64,000 nt of DNA, taken from Salinigranum rubrum. Its GTDB lineage: Archaea; Halobacteriota; Halobacteria; Halobacteriales; Haloferacaceae. The first letter of the stretch is position 1, and every line of letters begins with the position of its first letter. Of this stretch, positions 8,557-16,931 are shown one piece after another. The notes under the pieces were generated by a model. It was not told the DNA's origin. It saw nothing but the letters and a program-made list of their open reading frames with translations, and did not search any database. Made by a program: the position numbers and the translations under genes. The stretch is taken from NCBI RefSeq assembly GCF_002906575.1, contig NZ_CP026309.1, positions 4,186,564 to 4,250,563 of the forward strand, read 5' to 3'.

Positions 8557-9708
8557 TCAGAGCGCCACCGTAGAGAACAGCAGGTAGGAAGTGACGGCCG
8601 ACACCGAGGGGGTGAGCAACCAGAAGAAGATGATCCGCCCCGTCGTACCCGGGTTGAACAGTTCGTGTGCGGTGAGCGTGTCGTCCGGTTCGCCGATGGG
8701 GGCGACTTCGTCGGCCGAGTCGGCGGCGAGGGCGTTGACCGACAGCTCTGGCGAGGCACCACGGACAGCCTCGCCGAGCGTCACGGTACGGGTCGCCCGA
8801 CCCCAGCCCAGACCGACGATACACATCGTCGCCGACACGGCCAGGCTCGCAGGGATACCGATAGCCGAGAGGAAGGCGATGAACGTCGCGCTCACCGTCT
8901 CGACGACGAGCGCCGCCAGCAGGGGGAGTTCGGTAAGGTCGTTGCCGACGGTGTCGAGCGTCCGCCGGGCGATGGTGAACGCGCCGAGGCCGATGGCTCC
9001 GCCGGCGAGGAGGATACCCACGTCGATGCTCAGTACGCCCGAGCCGACGAGCGGCGCGACGGCGTTGGCGACGTTCGACGCCCCCGCCGAGAACGCCATG
9101 TAACAGGCGATACCGACGACGAGGAGGACGGTGCCGAGTTCCTGGACGGTGGTCCCCGGGCCGAGTCTGGGCGTCGGAACCCCGGAGCGGTCGAGAGTCA
9201 GGAGCGGCCCGTTCGAGCGGCCGAGCTGGAGGCGGGCGTCGAGGTAGGGGTAGAGGTAGCGTCCGATGACCGCACAGACCCAGAAGGCGAGGACGGGGGC
9301 GACGATCCACCACGAGACGATTTCGAGCATGACGGCCTCGTTGAGGGTTCCCGTCGCGACGCCGAGGCCCGCGATGGCTCCCACGGCGGTCATCGACGTC
9401 GACGCCGGCACCCCGAAGACGTTCGAGATGAGCAGCGCGATGCCGACGAAGAAGAGCACCCCGACGCTCGCGGCGAGGGTGAACTCGTCGCGCGGGACGA
9501 TCTGTCCGCCCATAGTCTCGACGACCTCCCGACCGACGGTCCACCCACCGAGGAGGGCGAAGCCGGTCATCAGCCCGGCGGCGGCGAGTTTCGAGACGAC
9601 GTCGCTCCCGACGGCCGGGCCGAACGCGACACCCGTCGAGGAGCCGCCGATGTTGAAACCGACGAAGACCGCCACGCCGAGTCCAACGATGAGGAGGAGT
9701 TCGACCAC
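8557..9708 (-). CDS. Inorganic phosphate transporter, PiT family (copy 1)
   Basis: A cation-coupled phosphate permease of the cytoplasmic membrane. The 383-residue protein has about ten membrane helices and the two inverted PiT signature repeats: GFNIGGSSTGVAFGPAVGS near the N terminus and FSAGASNVANAVAPLVGSG in the second half, with GVPASTSMTAVGAIAG and SAIGIPASLAVSATMC as the paired loops. An insert of soluble acidic residues (about 310-345) precedes the last helix. A second PiT gene lies directly upstream on the same strand with stretches of about 60 identical bases. No phoU-like or DUF47 gene accompanies the pair, although these often sit beside PiT genes. Confidence 0.92.
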   Translation of the reverse strand: MVELLLIVGLGVAVFVGFNIGGSSTGVAFGPAVGSDVVSKLAAAGLMTGFALLGGWTVGREVVETMGGQIVPRDEFTLAASVGVLFFVGIALLISNVFGVPASTSMTAVGAIAGLGVATGTLNEAVMLEIVSWWIVAPVLAFWVCAVIGRYLYPYLDARLQLGRSNGPLLTLDRSGVPTPRLGPGTTVQELGTVLLVVGIACYMAFSAGASNVANAVAPLVGSGVLSIDVGILLAGGAIGLGAFTIARRTLDTVGNDLTELPLLAALVVETVSATFIAFLSAIGIPASLAVSATMCIVGLGWGRATRTVTLGEAVRGASPELSVNALAADSADEVAPIGEPDDTLTAHELFNPGTTGRIIFFWLLTPSVSAVTSYLLFSTVAL

Positions 9709-9823
9709 GGCGAGGGGTTGTCCCTCACGGCCTTAGTGCCTGCTGTTCAGGGTGGGTCACCGAGCGGGGGCGAAGACGTGGGTGCCGTGGCGACGGATGC
9801 GCGTCGCGGGCGGACAGGCCACG

Positions 9824-10918
9824 CTACCAGACCGAGAACAGGACGTACGCGCCAGCCGTCGCGACGGCGGGCACGGCGTTCTGAAGCACCACCACGCGCA
9901 ACGTCGTCCACGGCCGATAGAGGTCGTCGATAGCGACGTCCTGGTCGGTCACCTCCTCGACCACGTCGTCGGCGTCGACCACGAGCGCCCCCTCGGCACG
10001 GGTCGCCCGGCCCCACCCGAGTCCGACGGTACTCATCGTGGCGATGACGACGAAGCTCGCGGGGATGCCGATGGCCGACAGTGCCGTCACGAGCGTCGCG
10101 CTCACGAGGGCGACGACGAGCGCCGCGGTCAGCGGCAGTTCGGTGAGCCCCTCGCCCATCGTGTCGAGCGTCCGCCGGGCGATGGTGAACGCGCCGAGGC
10201 CGATGGCTCCGCCGGCGAGGATGATGCCCGCGTTCATCGAGAGCTGCCCCGAGCCGACGAGCGGCGCGACGGCGTTGGCGACGTTCGACGCCCCCGCCGA
10301 GAACGCCATGAAGCAGGCGATGGCGACGACCAGGAAGACACCGGTCGCCTCCCGTGGCGTGGTCTCGTCGGCGAGTTGGGGCGTCGGAATCCCGGAGCGG
10401 TCGAGTTCGAGTAACGACCCGTCGCTCGTGTCGACCGCGAGGCGTTCCTCGATGGCGTCGTAGCCGTACCGACCGACGACGCCGCTCACCCAGAACGCGA
10501 TGAGCGGGGCGACGATCCACCACGAGACGATTTCGAGGACGACGTCGGTCGCCAGCGCGTTCCGCGCGAGGCCGAGGCCGGCGATGGCTCCCACGGCGGT
10601 CATCGACGTCGACGCCGGCACTCCGAGGACGTTCGAGACGAAGAGCGCCCCACCGATGAAGAAGAGCACGCCGATGCTCACCGGGAGGGTGAAGGGGTCA
10701 CCGAGGACGAGGTTCGAGCCGAGCGTCGTGACGACCCGGCGACCGACAGTCCATCCGCCGAGGAAAGCGAAGCCGGTCATGAGGGCTCCGGCGGCGAGTT
10801 TCGAGACCGCACCGCTCCCGACGGCGGGACCGAACGCGACACCGGTGTTCGAACCGCCGACGTTGAAGCCGACGAAGACGGCGACACCGAGTCCGACGAG
10901 AAGGAGGAGCGAGGTCAC
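9824..10918 (-). CDS. Inorganic phosphate transporter, PiT family (copy 2)
   Basis: Paralogue of the downstream PiT permease. At 364 residues it carries the same signatures (GFNVGGSNTGVAFGPAVGS, GVPASTSMTAVGAIAG, FSAGASNVANAVAPLVGSG, SAIGIPASFVVIATM). I chose the GTG at 10918 because it aligns exactly with the ATG of copy 1 (VTSLLLLVGLGVAVFVGFN against MVELLLIVGLGVAVFVGFN); an in-frame ATG 33 bases upstream (10951) would add MFLYGGAKASL. The gene starts 115 bases upstream of copy 1, so the two may be co-transcribed. The copies differ mainly in the C-terminal cytoplasmic insert, which is shorter here. Confidence 0.9.
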   Translation of the reverse strand: MTSLLLLVGLGVAVFVGFNVGGSNTGVAFGPAVGSGAVSKLAAGALMTGFAFLGGWTVGRRVVTTLGSNLVLGDPFTLPVSIGVLFFIGGALFVSNVLGVPASTSMTAVGAIAGLGLARNALATDVVLEIVSWWIVAPLIAFWVSGVVGRYGYDAIEERLAVDTSDGSLLELDRSGIPTPQLADETTPREATGVFLVVAIACFMAFSAGASNVANAVAPLVGSGQLSMNAGIILAGGAIGLGAFTIARRTLDTMGEGLTELPLTAALVVALVSATLVTALSAIGIPASFVVIATMSTVGLGWGRATRAEGALVVDADDVVEEVTDQDVAIDDLYRPWTTLRVVVLQNAVPAVATAGAYVLFSVW

Positions 10919-11001
10919 GAGGGAAGCTTTCGCGCCACCGTACAAAAACACCGGGTCGTGCGGTCGAGCACCGTCCGTGACGGGGCGCCGACGAGAGAGG
11001 G

Positions 11002-12300
11002 TTACTTCGTCGCCTCGGCGATGGCCCCGTCGAGGTCGGCGAGGATGTCTTCGGGGTCCTCGATGCCGACCGACAGACGGACCATGTCGGGCGTGACGCC
11101 CGCGGCCTCCTGTTCTTCCTCGGTGAGTTGCTGGTGGGTCGTCGAAGCGGGGTGGATCACCAGGGTCTTCGCGTCGCCGACGTTCGCGAGCAACGAGGCG
11201 ACTTCGACGCCGTTGACGGTGCCCTTCGCCGCGTCGTACCCGTCGTCGAGACCGAAGGTGATCATGCCGCCGTACCCGCCGTCGAGATACTTCGAGGCGT
11301 TGTCGTGGGTCGGGTGGCTCTCCAGTCCAGGGTAGTTGACCCAGGCCACCTCGGGATGGTCGTCGAGGAACTCCGCGACGATCATCGCGTTCTCGCAGTG
11401 TTTCTCCATCCGGAGCGGGAACGACTCCAGTTTCTGGAGGACGACCCAGGCGTCGAACGGCGACTGCTGGTTGCCTAAATCCCTGAGCCCGCGGGCGATG
11501 GCGGCGTAGGTGAAGGCGGCGTCACCAAAGGTTTCAGCGAAGTTGACGCCGTGGTAGGCGGGGTTGGGTTTGGCGATTTCGGAGTACTTCTCGGCGTGCT
11601 CGGCCCAGGGGAAGGAGCCACCGTCGACGAGCGCCCCGCCCACGGTCGACCCGGCGCCGTGGAGCCACTTCGTCGTCGAGTCCCAGACGAGGTCGGCGCC
11701 GTGGTCGAGCGGCGTGCAGAGATACGGCGTGGCGAACGTGTTGTCGACGAACAGCGGCGCGCCGTTCTCGTGGGCGATGTCGGCAATACGCTCGATGTCC
11801 GGCGTGTCCAGCGCGGGGTTGCCGATGGTTTCGAGGTGGACGTACGCGGTGTCCTCGTCGATGGCCTCCGCGTACGCGTCGTAGTCGAGGGTGTCGACGA
11901 ACCGCGTCGTGACGCCGCGGCGCTCGACGGTGTGGGTGAGGTAGGTGTACGTCCCCCCATAGAGGGAGGAGGCGGTGACGATGTTGTCGCCGGCCTCCGC
12001 GAGGAGGAACGTCGCGAGGTCGAACGAGGCCATGCCGGAGGCGGTGACGGCGGCACCGATGCCGTTTTCGAGCGAGGCGATGCGACCCTGCAGCATCTCC
12101 AGGGTGGGGTTCATCAACCGCGAGTAGATGTACCCCTCCGCTTCGAGCGCGAACTGGGCGGCGGCGTCGTCGGCGTCGTCGAAGACGTACGAGGTGGTCT
12201 GGTAGATGGGCGGCGCGCGCGAACCCGTCGCGGCGTCTGGTTCCTGTCCGGCGTGGAGACTTCGCGTGTTGAATCCCGGCTGTGAGTCGTCGTCTGACAT
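11002..12300 (-). CDS. metY: O-acetylhomoserine sulfhydrylase (aminocarboxypropyltransferase)
   Basis: A PLP enzyme that makes homocysteine (or methionine) from O-acetylhomoserine and sulfide (or methanethiol). The 432-residue protein has the Cys/Met-metabolism fold: N-terminal FNTRSLHAGQEPDAATGSRA, the YIYSRLMNPT loop, the SSLYGGTYT segment and the PLP lysine in DSTTKWLHGAGSTVGG. The length matches MetY rather than the shorter cystathionine gamma-synthases. No homoserine acetyltransferase (metX) gene follows, although the two are often linked in haloarchaea; the tandem phosphate permeases lie downstream instead. A TATA-like box about 30 bases before the ATG supports this start. Confidence 0.93.
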   Translation of the reverse strand: MSDDDSQPGFNTRSLHAGQEPDAATGSRAPPIYQTTSYVFDDADDAAAQFALEAEGYIYSRLMNPTLEMLQGRIASLENGIGAAVTASGMASFDLATFLLAEAGDNIVTASSLYGGTYTYLTHTVERRGVTTRFVDTLDYDAYAEAIDEDTAYVHLETIGNPALDTPDIERIADIAHENGAPLFVDNTFATPYLCTPLDHGADLVWDSTTKWLHGAGSTVGGALVDGGSFPWAEHAEKYSEIAKPNPAYHGVNFAETFGDAAFTYAAIARGLRDLGNQQSPFDAWVVLQKLESFPLRMEKHCENAMIVAEFLDDHPEVAWVNYPGLESHPTHDNASKYLDGGYGGMITFGLDDGYDAAKGTVNGVEVASLLANVGDAKTLVIHPASTTHQQLTEEEQEAAGVTPDMVRLSVGIEDPEDILADLDGAIAEATK

Positions 12301-12325
12301 GCGTGGGTTGCGTTCAGATGGTGTG

Positions 12326-12337
12326 GATGTAAAGATA
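12326..12337 (-). promoter_or_regulatory. TATA-like box of metY
   Basis: The minus-strand sequence ATCTTTACATCC is centred about 31 bases before the metY start codon and is the only AT-rich element nearby. Confidence 0.45.
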
Positions 12338-12637
12338 GGTGTGCGAGGCGGGGACTGCCGGTGACTACGACGGTCGTTCGGGACGCTTCTCTGGGTGGCT
12401 GTGTTCTGTGTGGATTCGGGGCTGGGTTCGATGAGCGATGACAGCTCGATGGTGGGCGGTGCGGAGAGAACCGCGCGGTCGTCTTGCTGAATCCCGAAGC
12501 TTCGTCGACGCGTTAAATTCCGGAAACTTCGTCGACGCGTCCGCGACCGACCGTCACCGGAGACCGTATCCACACTCCCCGCGCGCTCACGACCGTCTCG
12601 CAACGTTTTAGTAGCGCGAAGAATCAATGAACAACTA

Positions 12638-12739
12638 ATGACGCGGATCTCCCCCTCTCGGCACGCTTCTCCGGGAGTCCGTACTGTCCTCGTCGCGCCC
12701 ACCGACGGCGTCCGACGACCGCGACGACCGGGCCGCTAG
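12638..12739 (+). CDS. Possible 33-residue arginine-rich leader ORF upstream of argG
   Basis: In the 578-base gap between metY and argG, an ATG at 12638 is preceded at the leaderless spacing (about 28 bases) by TTTTAGTA (12606-12613). The predicted peptide has 8 arginines in 33 residues, 5 of them among the last 8 (RRPRRPGR). An Arg-rich leader before arginine genes is suggestive of attenuation-like control. GC-rich haloarchaeal DNA, however, encodes many Arg-rich chance frames, and leader-peptide attenuation is not established in haloarchaea. The rest of the gap holds no gene I can support. Confidence 0.25.
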   Translation: MTRISPSRHASPGVRTVLVAPTDGVRRPRRPGR

Positions 12740-12841
12740 GCCCACTACTATCCACTCACCCCGCGACTTGCTCACACGACTTCAACGACGCTTGTGTCGG
12801 CTATAGGCGTCTCTGTGCATTTCTTTCATAATCTAAAACAA

Positions 12842-12850
12842 CAAATTTAA
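12842..12850 (+). promoter_or_regulatory. TATA-like box of argG
   Basis: AAATTTAAG is centred about 32 bases before the argG ATG at 12879, inside a markedly AT-rich stretch (12815-12850) in an otherwise GC-rich region. Confidence 0.5.
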
Positions 12851-12878
12851 GCCCGTGAGCGGTGCTACATCGATGTAT

Positions 12879-14107
12879 ATGACACGCGTCGCACTCGCGT
12901 TCTCCGGCGGGCTGGACACGACCGTCTGTGTCCCGCTCCTGGAGGAAGAGTACGGACACGACGAAGTAATCGGCGTCACGGTCGACGTCGGACAGCCCGA
13001 ATCGGAGTTCGAAGAGGCCGAAGAGACGGCGGAAGCCCTGGGGTTAGAACACTACGTCGTCGACGCCAAGGCGGAGTTCGCGGAGACGTGTTTCCGCGGC
13101 GTGAAGGCGAACGCCACGTACCAGGGCTACCCCCTGGGCACCGCGCTCGCCCGCCCCGTCATCGCACAGGCCATCCTCGACGTCGCGGAGGAGCACGACT
13201 GCGACGCGCTCGCACACGGCTGTACCGGGAAGGGCAACGACCAACTCCGGTTCGAGGCCGTCTGGCGCGCCTCCGACTTGGAGGTCATCGCGCCCGTCCG
13301 CGAACTCGGGCTCACCCGCGAGTGGGAGATCGAGTACGCCGCGGAGAAGGACCTGCCTGTCGAGGCGGGTAACGAGGGCGTCTGGAGCATCGACACGAAC
13401 CTCTGGTCCCGCGCCGTCGAGGGCGGCGAACTGGAGAACCCCAACTACGTCCCCCCGAGGACATCTACGAGTGGACGAGCGCGCCGACGGGCGACACCGA
13501 ACTGGTGGAAATCGAGTTCGACAACGGGATTCCCGTGGCCGTCGACGGCGAGGAGTTAGCGCCCGTCTCGCTCATCCAGCACCTCAACACCCTCGCAGGG
13601 GAGTACGGCGTCGGTCGCACGGACGTGATGGAAGACCGGATGCTCGGCCTGAAGGTGAGAGAGAACTACGAGCACCCCGCCGCGACCGTCCTCCTGAACG
13701 CGCACAGAGCGTTGGAAGACCTCGTCCTCACGAAGGAAGAGCGCTCGTTCAAGACGCAGGTCGACCACCGCTGGTCGGAGAAGGCCTACGAGGGCCTGAT
13801 CTCCGGACCGCTCGTGCAGGCGCTCGAAGGGTTCATCGAGGTCACCCAGGAGAAGGTCACCGGTACCGCGACGGTCAAACTCGAAGGCGGGCAGGCCCGC
13901 GCCGTCGGGCGTCAGTCCGACTACGCCGTCTACTCCGAGTCGCACGCCTCGTTCAACTCCGCGGACATCGAGGCGGGTATCGAACAGAGCGACGCGACGG
14001 GCGTCGCAAAGTACCACGGGTTCCAGGAGCGCCTCGCGAAGCGGGCGTACGACTCGGCGACGAAGAAGAAGACGGAAGCCGTGACCGACGGCGGCGACGA
14101 CGAGTAA
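12879..14107 (+). CDS. argG: Argininosuccinate synthase (frameshifted in this sequence)
   Basis: ArgG condenses citrulline and aspartate with ATP to argininosuccinate. The N-terminal half shows the ATP-binding motif LAFSGGLDTTVCVPLL and the segment HGCTGKGNDQLRFE; the C-terminal half starts in another frame at about 13455 (...EDIYEWTSAPTGDTELVEIEFDNG...) and runs to the normal end. Adding one C to the six-C run at 13451-13456 restores a 409-residue protein of normal length with no other damage. The start at 12879 (MTRVALAFSGG) was preferred over in-frame codons up to 24 bases upstream. argH follows after 4 bases, so the two are co-transcribed. I regard the break as a likely sequencing error in a single-copy biosynthetic gene. 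Confidence 0.9.
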
Positions 14108-14111
14108 CGAG

Positions 14112-15584
14112 ATGACGGAGGACGTCCCCGAGAGCGCCGTCCGCCGCGACCGCTTCAGCGGCGGCCCCGCGCGGGGGTTCCTCTCCTCGCTCGCGGGCGA
14201 CGCGCGCATCTTCGACGCCGACCTCGCGGTCGACCGCGCACACGTGGTGATGCTCGCCGAGCAGGGCATCGTCGAGGACGCGGTCGCCGGCGAGATACTC
14301 GCCGCGCTCGACGACGTCGAGGCGGCGGGCCACGGCGCACTCCCCGAGGGCGAGGACGTTCACGAGGCCATCGAGACGGCCGTCATCGACATCGTCGGCG
14401 ACGAGGGTGGGAAGATGCACACCGCCCGGTCGCGTAACGACGAGGTGGCGACCTGCCTCCGCTATCGGCTCCGCGAGGACCTCCTCGACGCCGCGGAGAC
14501 GACTCTCAGGCTCAGAGAGGTGCTGGCCGAGGAAGCCGAGAAACACACCGAGACGCTGATGCCCGGCTACACGCACCTCCAGCCGGCCCAGCCGACGACG
14601 GTGGCACACTACCTGCTGTCGTACGAGTCGGCGGTCGCCCGCGACACCGAGCGACTGCTCGACACGTATTCGAGAATCAACGTCTCCCCCCTGGGCGCGG
14701 CGGCCTTCGCGGGCACGCCGTTCGACGTCGACCGCGAGCGCACGGCCGAACTGCTCGGGTTCGACGCCCTCGTCGAAAACTCGATGGACGCCTCGTCGGC
14801 GCGGGACTTCCTCCTCGAAGCGACGAGCGCGCTCGCGACCCACGCGGTGACGCTCTCGGGCCTCGCGGAGGACCTGATCCTCTTCGCCAACAGGGGGTAC
14901 GTCGACCTCTCGGACGACTACTCCTCTACCTCCTCGATCATGCCGCAGAAGAAGAACCCCGACACGCTCGAACTCGTCCGCTCGGTGGCGGGCGAGGCGG
15001 TCGGCGACCTCACTGCACTGCTCACGACGCTCAAGGGTCTCCCTCGGGCGTACAACCGTGACCTGCAGAACGCCCATCCACACACGTTCGACGCCGTCGA
15101 TTCGGTCGTCGAAGCGTCGGACGTGGCCGCGGGCGCGGTTGCGACGGCGACGTGGGAGGAGGCGAGATTGAAGAAGGCCGCAGGCGAGGGCTTCTCGACG
15201 GCGACGGGGGTCGCAGACCGGTTGGCGATGGCGGGCATCCCCTTCCGGACGGCCCACGAGATACTCGCCGAGGCCGCGGCGGTCGCCGAGGAAGAGGGGA
15301 GAGATACGCCCGACGTCGCGACGCTCGACGCGGTCACGACGGACGTGCTCGGAGGGTCGCTCTTCGAGTACGTGAGCCGCGAGGCGGTCGAGGCCGCACT
15401 CGACCCCGCCGCGAGCGTCGCGAGTCGCGACTCGACCGGCGGGCCCGCATCCGAGGCGGTCGAAGCCGCGCTCGCGAGCGTCGAGGAGGGCCTCGACGGG
15501 GACGCCGAAGCCATCGAAACCAGCCGGCACCGACTCGAAGACGCGCAGGCGACGCTCGAAGAACGGGTGGCGACGTATGTCTGA
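14112..15584 (+). CDS. argH: Argininosuccinate lyase
   Basis: ArgH splits argininosuccinate into arginine and fumarate, the last step of the pathway. The 490-residue protein has the fumarase/aspartase-superfamily signature SSIMPQKKNPDTLEL with its catalytic serine. It also has the conserved MHTARSRNDEVATCLR and the TLMPGYTHLQPAQPTTVAHY segment. An N-terminal DRFSGGPARGFLSSL matches family starts. It lies 4 bases after argG. The C-terminal 40 residues are alanine- and glutamate-rich and poorly conserved. Confidence 0.96.
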   Translation: MTEDVPESAVRRDRFSGGPARGFLSSLAGDARIFDADLAVDRAHVVMLAEQGIVEDAVAGEILAALDDVEAAGHGALPEGEDVHEAIETAVIDIVGDEGGKMHTARSRNDEVATCLRYRLREDLLDAAETTLRLREVLAEEAEKHTETLMPGYTHLQPAQPTTVAHYLLSYESAVARDTERLLDTYSRINVSPLGAAAFAGTPFDVDRERTAELLGFDALVENSMDASSARDFLLEATSALATHAVTLSGLAEDLILFANRGYVDLSDDYSSTSSIMPQKKNPDTLELVRSVAGEAVGDLTALLTTLKGLPRAYNRDLQNAHPHTFDAVDSVVEASDVAAGAVATATWEEARLKKAAGEGFSTATGVADRLAMAGIPFRTAHEILAEAAAVAEEEGRDTPDVATLDAVTTDVLGGSLFEYVSREAVEAALDPAASVASRDSTGGPASEAVEAALASVEEGLDGDAEAIETSRHRLEDAQATLEERVATYV

Positions 15585-15735
15585 ACACGACGACGAGCAC
15601 GAGTACGAACGCGAACGCGAGACTGCGCGTGTCGTCGGCGCGGGGGCCGCCGTGTCCCTCCCGCCGTTCGCAGACGCTCCAGTCCGGGGACGAGCAGGAC
15701 CGGCGGTCCCGCCGCCGTCCCCGTCAGGGGACTAA
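15577..15735 (+). CDS. Possible 52-residue small protein overlapping the argH stop
   Basis: An ATG overlaps the end of argH as ATGTCTGA and opens a frame of 52 codons. The peptide begins with a charged stretch (MSEHDDEHEYERERETARVV), continues with a short hydrophobic run and ends Pro-rich. The overlap would allow translational coupling and the acidic N terminus is typical of haloarchaeal proteins. No family is recognised, and the proline-rich C terminus could equally be read-through of non-coding sequence. Confidence 0.3.
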   Translation: MSEHDDEHEYERERETARVVGAGAAVSLPPFADAPVRGRAGPAVPPPSPSGD

Positions 15736-15837
15736 TTAACATATTACTGATACGGAACGGGTTTGAAACCTCTAAATTGCCCGACTTCGCTCGATTAGTC
15801 GATACTTCGTTATTGTATTATTCCCGATAAGTTCGAT

Positions 15838-15846
15838 GGTTTTAAG
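15838..15846 (+). promoter_or_regulatory. TATA-like box of the lysW-argF operon
   Basis: GGTTTTAAG, about 31 bases before the lysW ATG, ends an AT-rich stretch (15733-15846) that separates argGH from the following seven genes. An AGGAG sequence at 15864-15868 may also serve as a ribosome binding site. The second half of the arginine pathway therefore probably has its own promoter. Confidence 0.5.
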
Positions 15847-15873
15847 GTCTCTCACGGGTGAGAAGGAGACACG

Positions 15874-16053
15874 ATGCCAGAAGAGCTCACTGCGGAAGAC
15901 CCGGTGACCGGCGAACAGATCACGCTCCCGGCCGACGTCGAGGTCGGCGAGATCATCGACAGTCCCGTGAGCGGCGCCGAACTGGAGGTCGTCTCCTTGG
16001 ACCCCGTGGTCCTAGAGGAGGCGCCCGAACTCGAAGAGGACTGGGGAGAGTAG
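15874..16053 (+). CDS. lysW: Amino-group carrier protein LysW/ArgW (cysteine-free)
   Basis: A 59-residue carrier whose C-terminal glutamate is joined to the amino group of glutamate (or aminoadipate), protecting it while ArgX, ArgB, ArgC, ArgD and ArgE build ornithine (or lysine). The C terminus EDWGE is the diagnostic motif. In Thermus-type LysW four cysteines bind zinc; here the equivalent positions read DPVTG (residues 9-13) and SPVSG (30-34), so no cysteine remains. The fold would have to be stabilised without zinc. The gene is too short for many gene callers and is 2 bases upstream of argX, leading the operon. Confidence 0.92.
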   Translation: MPEELTAEDPVTGEQITLPADVEVGEIIDSPVSGAELEVVSLDPVVLEEAPELEEDWGE

Positions 16054-16055
16054 CG

Positions 16056-16931
16056 GTGCACGTTGGACTGCTGTACTCCCGGATCCGCCGCGACGAGAAA
16101 CTCCTCCTCTCCGAGCTCCGCGACCGCGGGCACGACGTGACGAAGATCGACGTCCGGAAGGAGCAGTTCAACATCTCGGAAATTCCGGCGGTGTTCGACG
16201 ACCTCGACGTCGTGCTCGACCGGTGTCTGGCGACGAGTCGGAGCCTCTACATCACGGAGTTCCTCGATTCCTACGACATCGCGGTCGTCAACAGCGCGGA
16301 GACCGCGGAGCTGTGCGCCGACAAGGTGAAGAACAGCCTCGCGCTCGAAGCGGCGGGCGTCCCGACGCCGAACACGACGGTCACCTTTACGACCGACGCG
16401 GCGCTCGAAGCCATCGAGGAGTTCGGCTATCCCTGCGTGCTGAAGCCCGTCGTCGGCTCGTGGGGGCGGCTCATGGCGAAGATCGACACGCGCGATGCGG
16501 CCGAAGCCATCCTCGAACACAAGGCGACGCTCGGCCACTACGAGCACAAGGTGTTCTACGTCCAGGAGTTCGTCGAGAAGCCCGGCCGCGACATCCGTGT
16601 GCTCGCGGTCGACGGCGACCCCGTCGCCGCGATGACGCGCTCGTCGGAGCACTGGCTCACGAACGCCGCAAAGGGCGGCACCACAGCCGAATTCGAACTC
16701 GACGACCGCGCGCTCGAACTGGTCGAGAAGGCCTCCGCCGCCGTGGGCGGCGGCCTCCTCGGCGTCGACCTGATGGAGGTCGGCGAGGATGGGTACACCG
16801 TCCACGAGGTGAATCACACCGTCGAGTTCAAGGCGCTGAACGACGCGGTCGGCGACACCGTCGACGTGCCCAGCCGGGTCGTCGACTGGCTGGAGACGAA
16901 AGCCCAGGCCGAAACGGAGGCGACGGTATGA
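16056..16931 (+). CDS. argX: Glutamate--LysW ligase (ArgX/LysX)
   Basis: An ATP-grasp ligase that attaches the amino group of glutamate to the C terminus of LysW, starting the carrier-bound ornithine route. The 291-residue protein has the ATP-grasp segments CVLKPVVGSWGRLMAKI and YVQEFVEKPGRDIRVLAVDG and the metal/ATP loop GVDLMEVGEDGYTVHEVN. The GTG start (VHVGLLYSRIRRDE) is 2 bases after lysW and its TGA overlaps the argC ATG. Whether it prefers glutamate or aminoadipate cannot be read with certainty, but the neighbouring argF, argG and argH point to arginine synthesis. Confidence 0.93.
   Translation: MHVGLLYSRIRRDEKLLLSELRDRGHDVTKIDVRKEQFNISEIPAVFDDLDVVLDRCLATSRSLYITEFLDSYDIAVVNSAETAELCADKVKNSLALEAAGVPTPNTTVTFTTDAALEAIEEFGYPCVLKPVVGSWGRLMAKIDTRDAAEAILEHKATLGHYEHKVFYVQEFVEKPGRDIRVLAVDGDPVAAMTRSSEHWLTNAAKGGTTAEFELDDRALELVEKASAAVGGGLLGVDLMEVGEDGYTVHEVNHTVEFKALNDAVGDTVDVPSRVVDWLETKAQAETEATV

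Noticed and set aside
12780..12850. Bacterial-type ARG boxes before argG
   Set aside because: The AT-rich stretch has only loose resemblance (TGCATTTCTTTCATAA), without the palindromic pair, and haloarchaea use other regulators.
12879..14107. argG as a true pseudogene
   Set aside because: There is a single one-base break in a C run, no other decay, and the same kind of break occurs in six other genes; a sequencing error is simpler.
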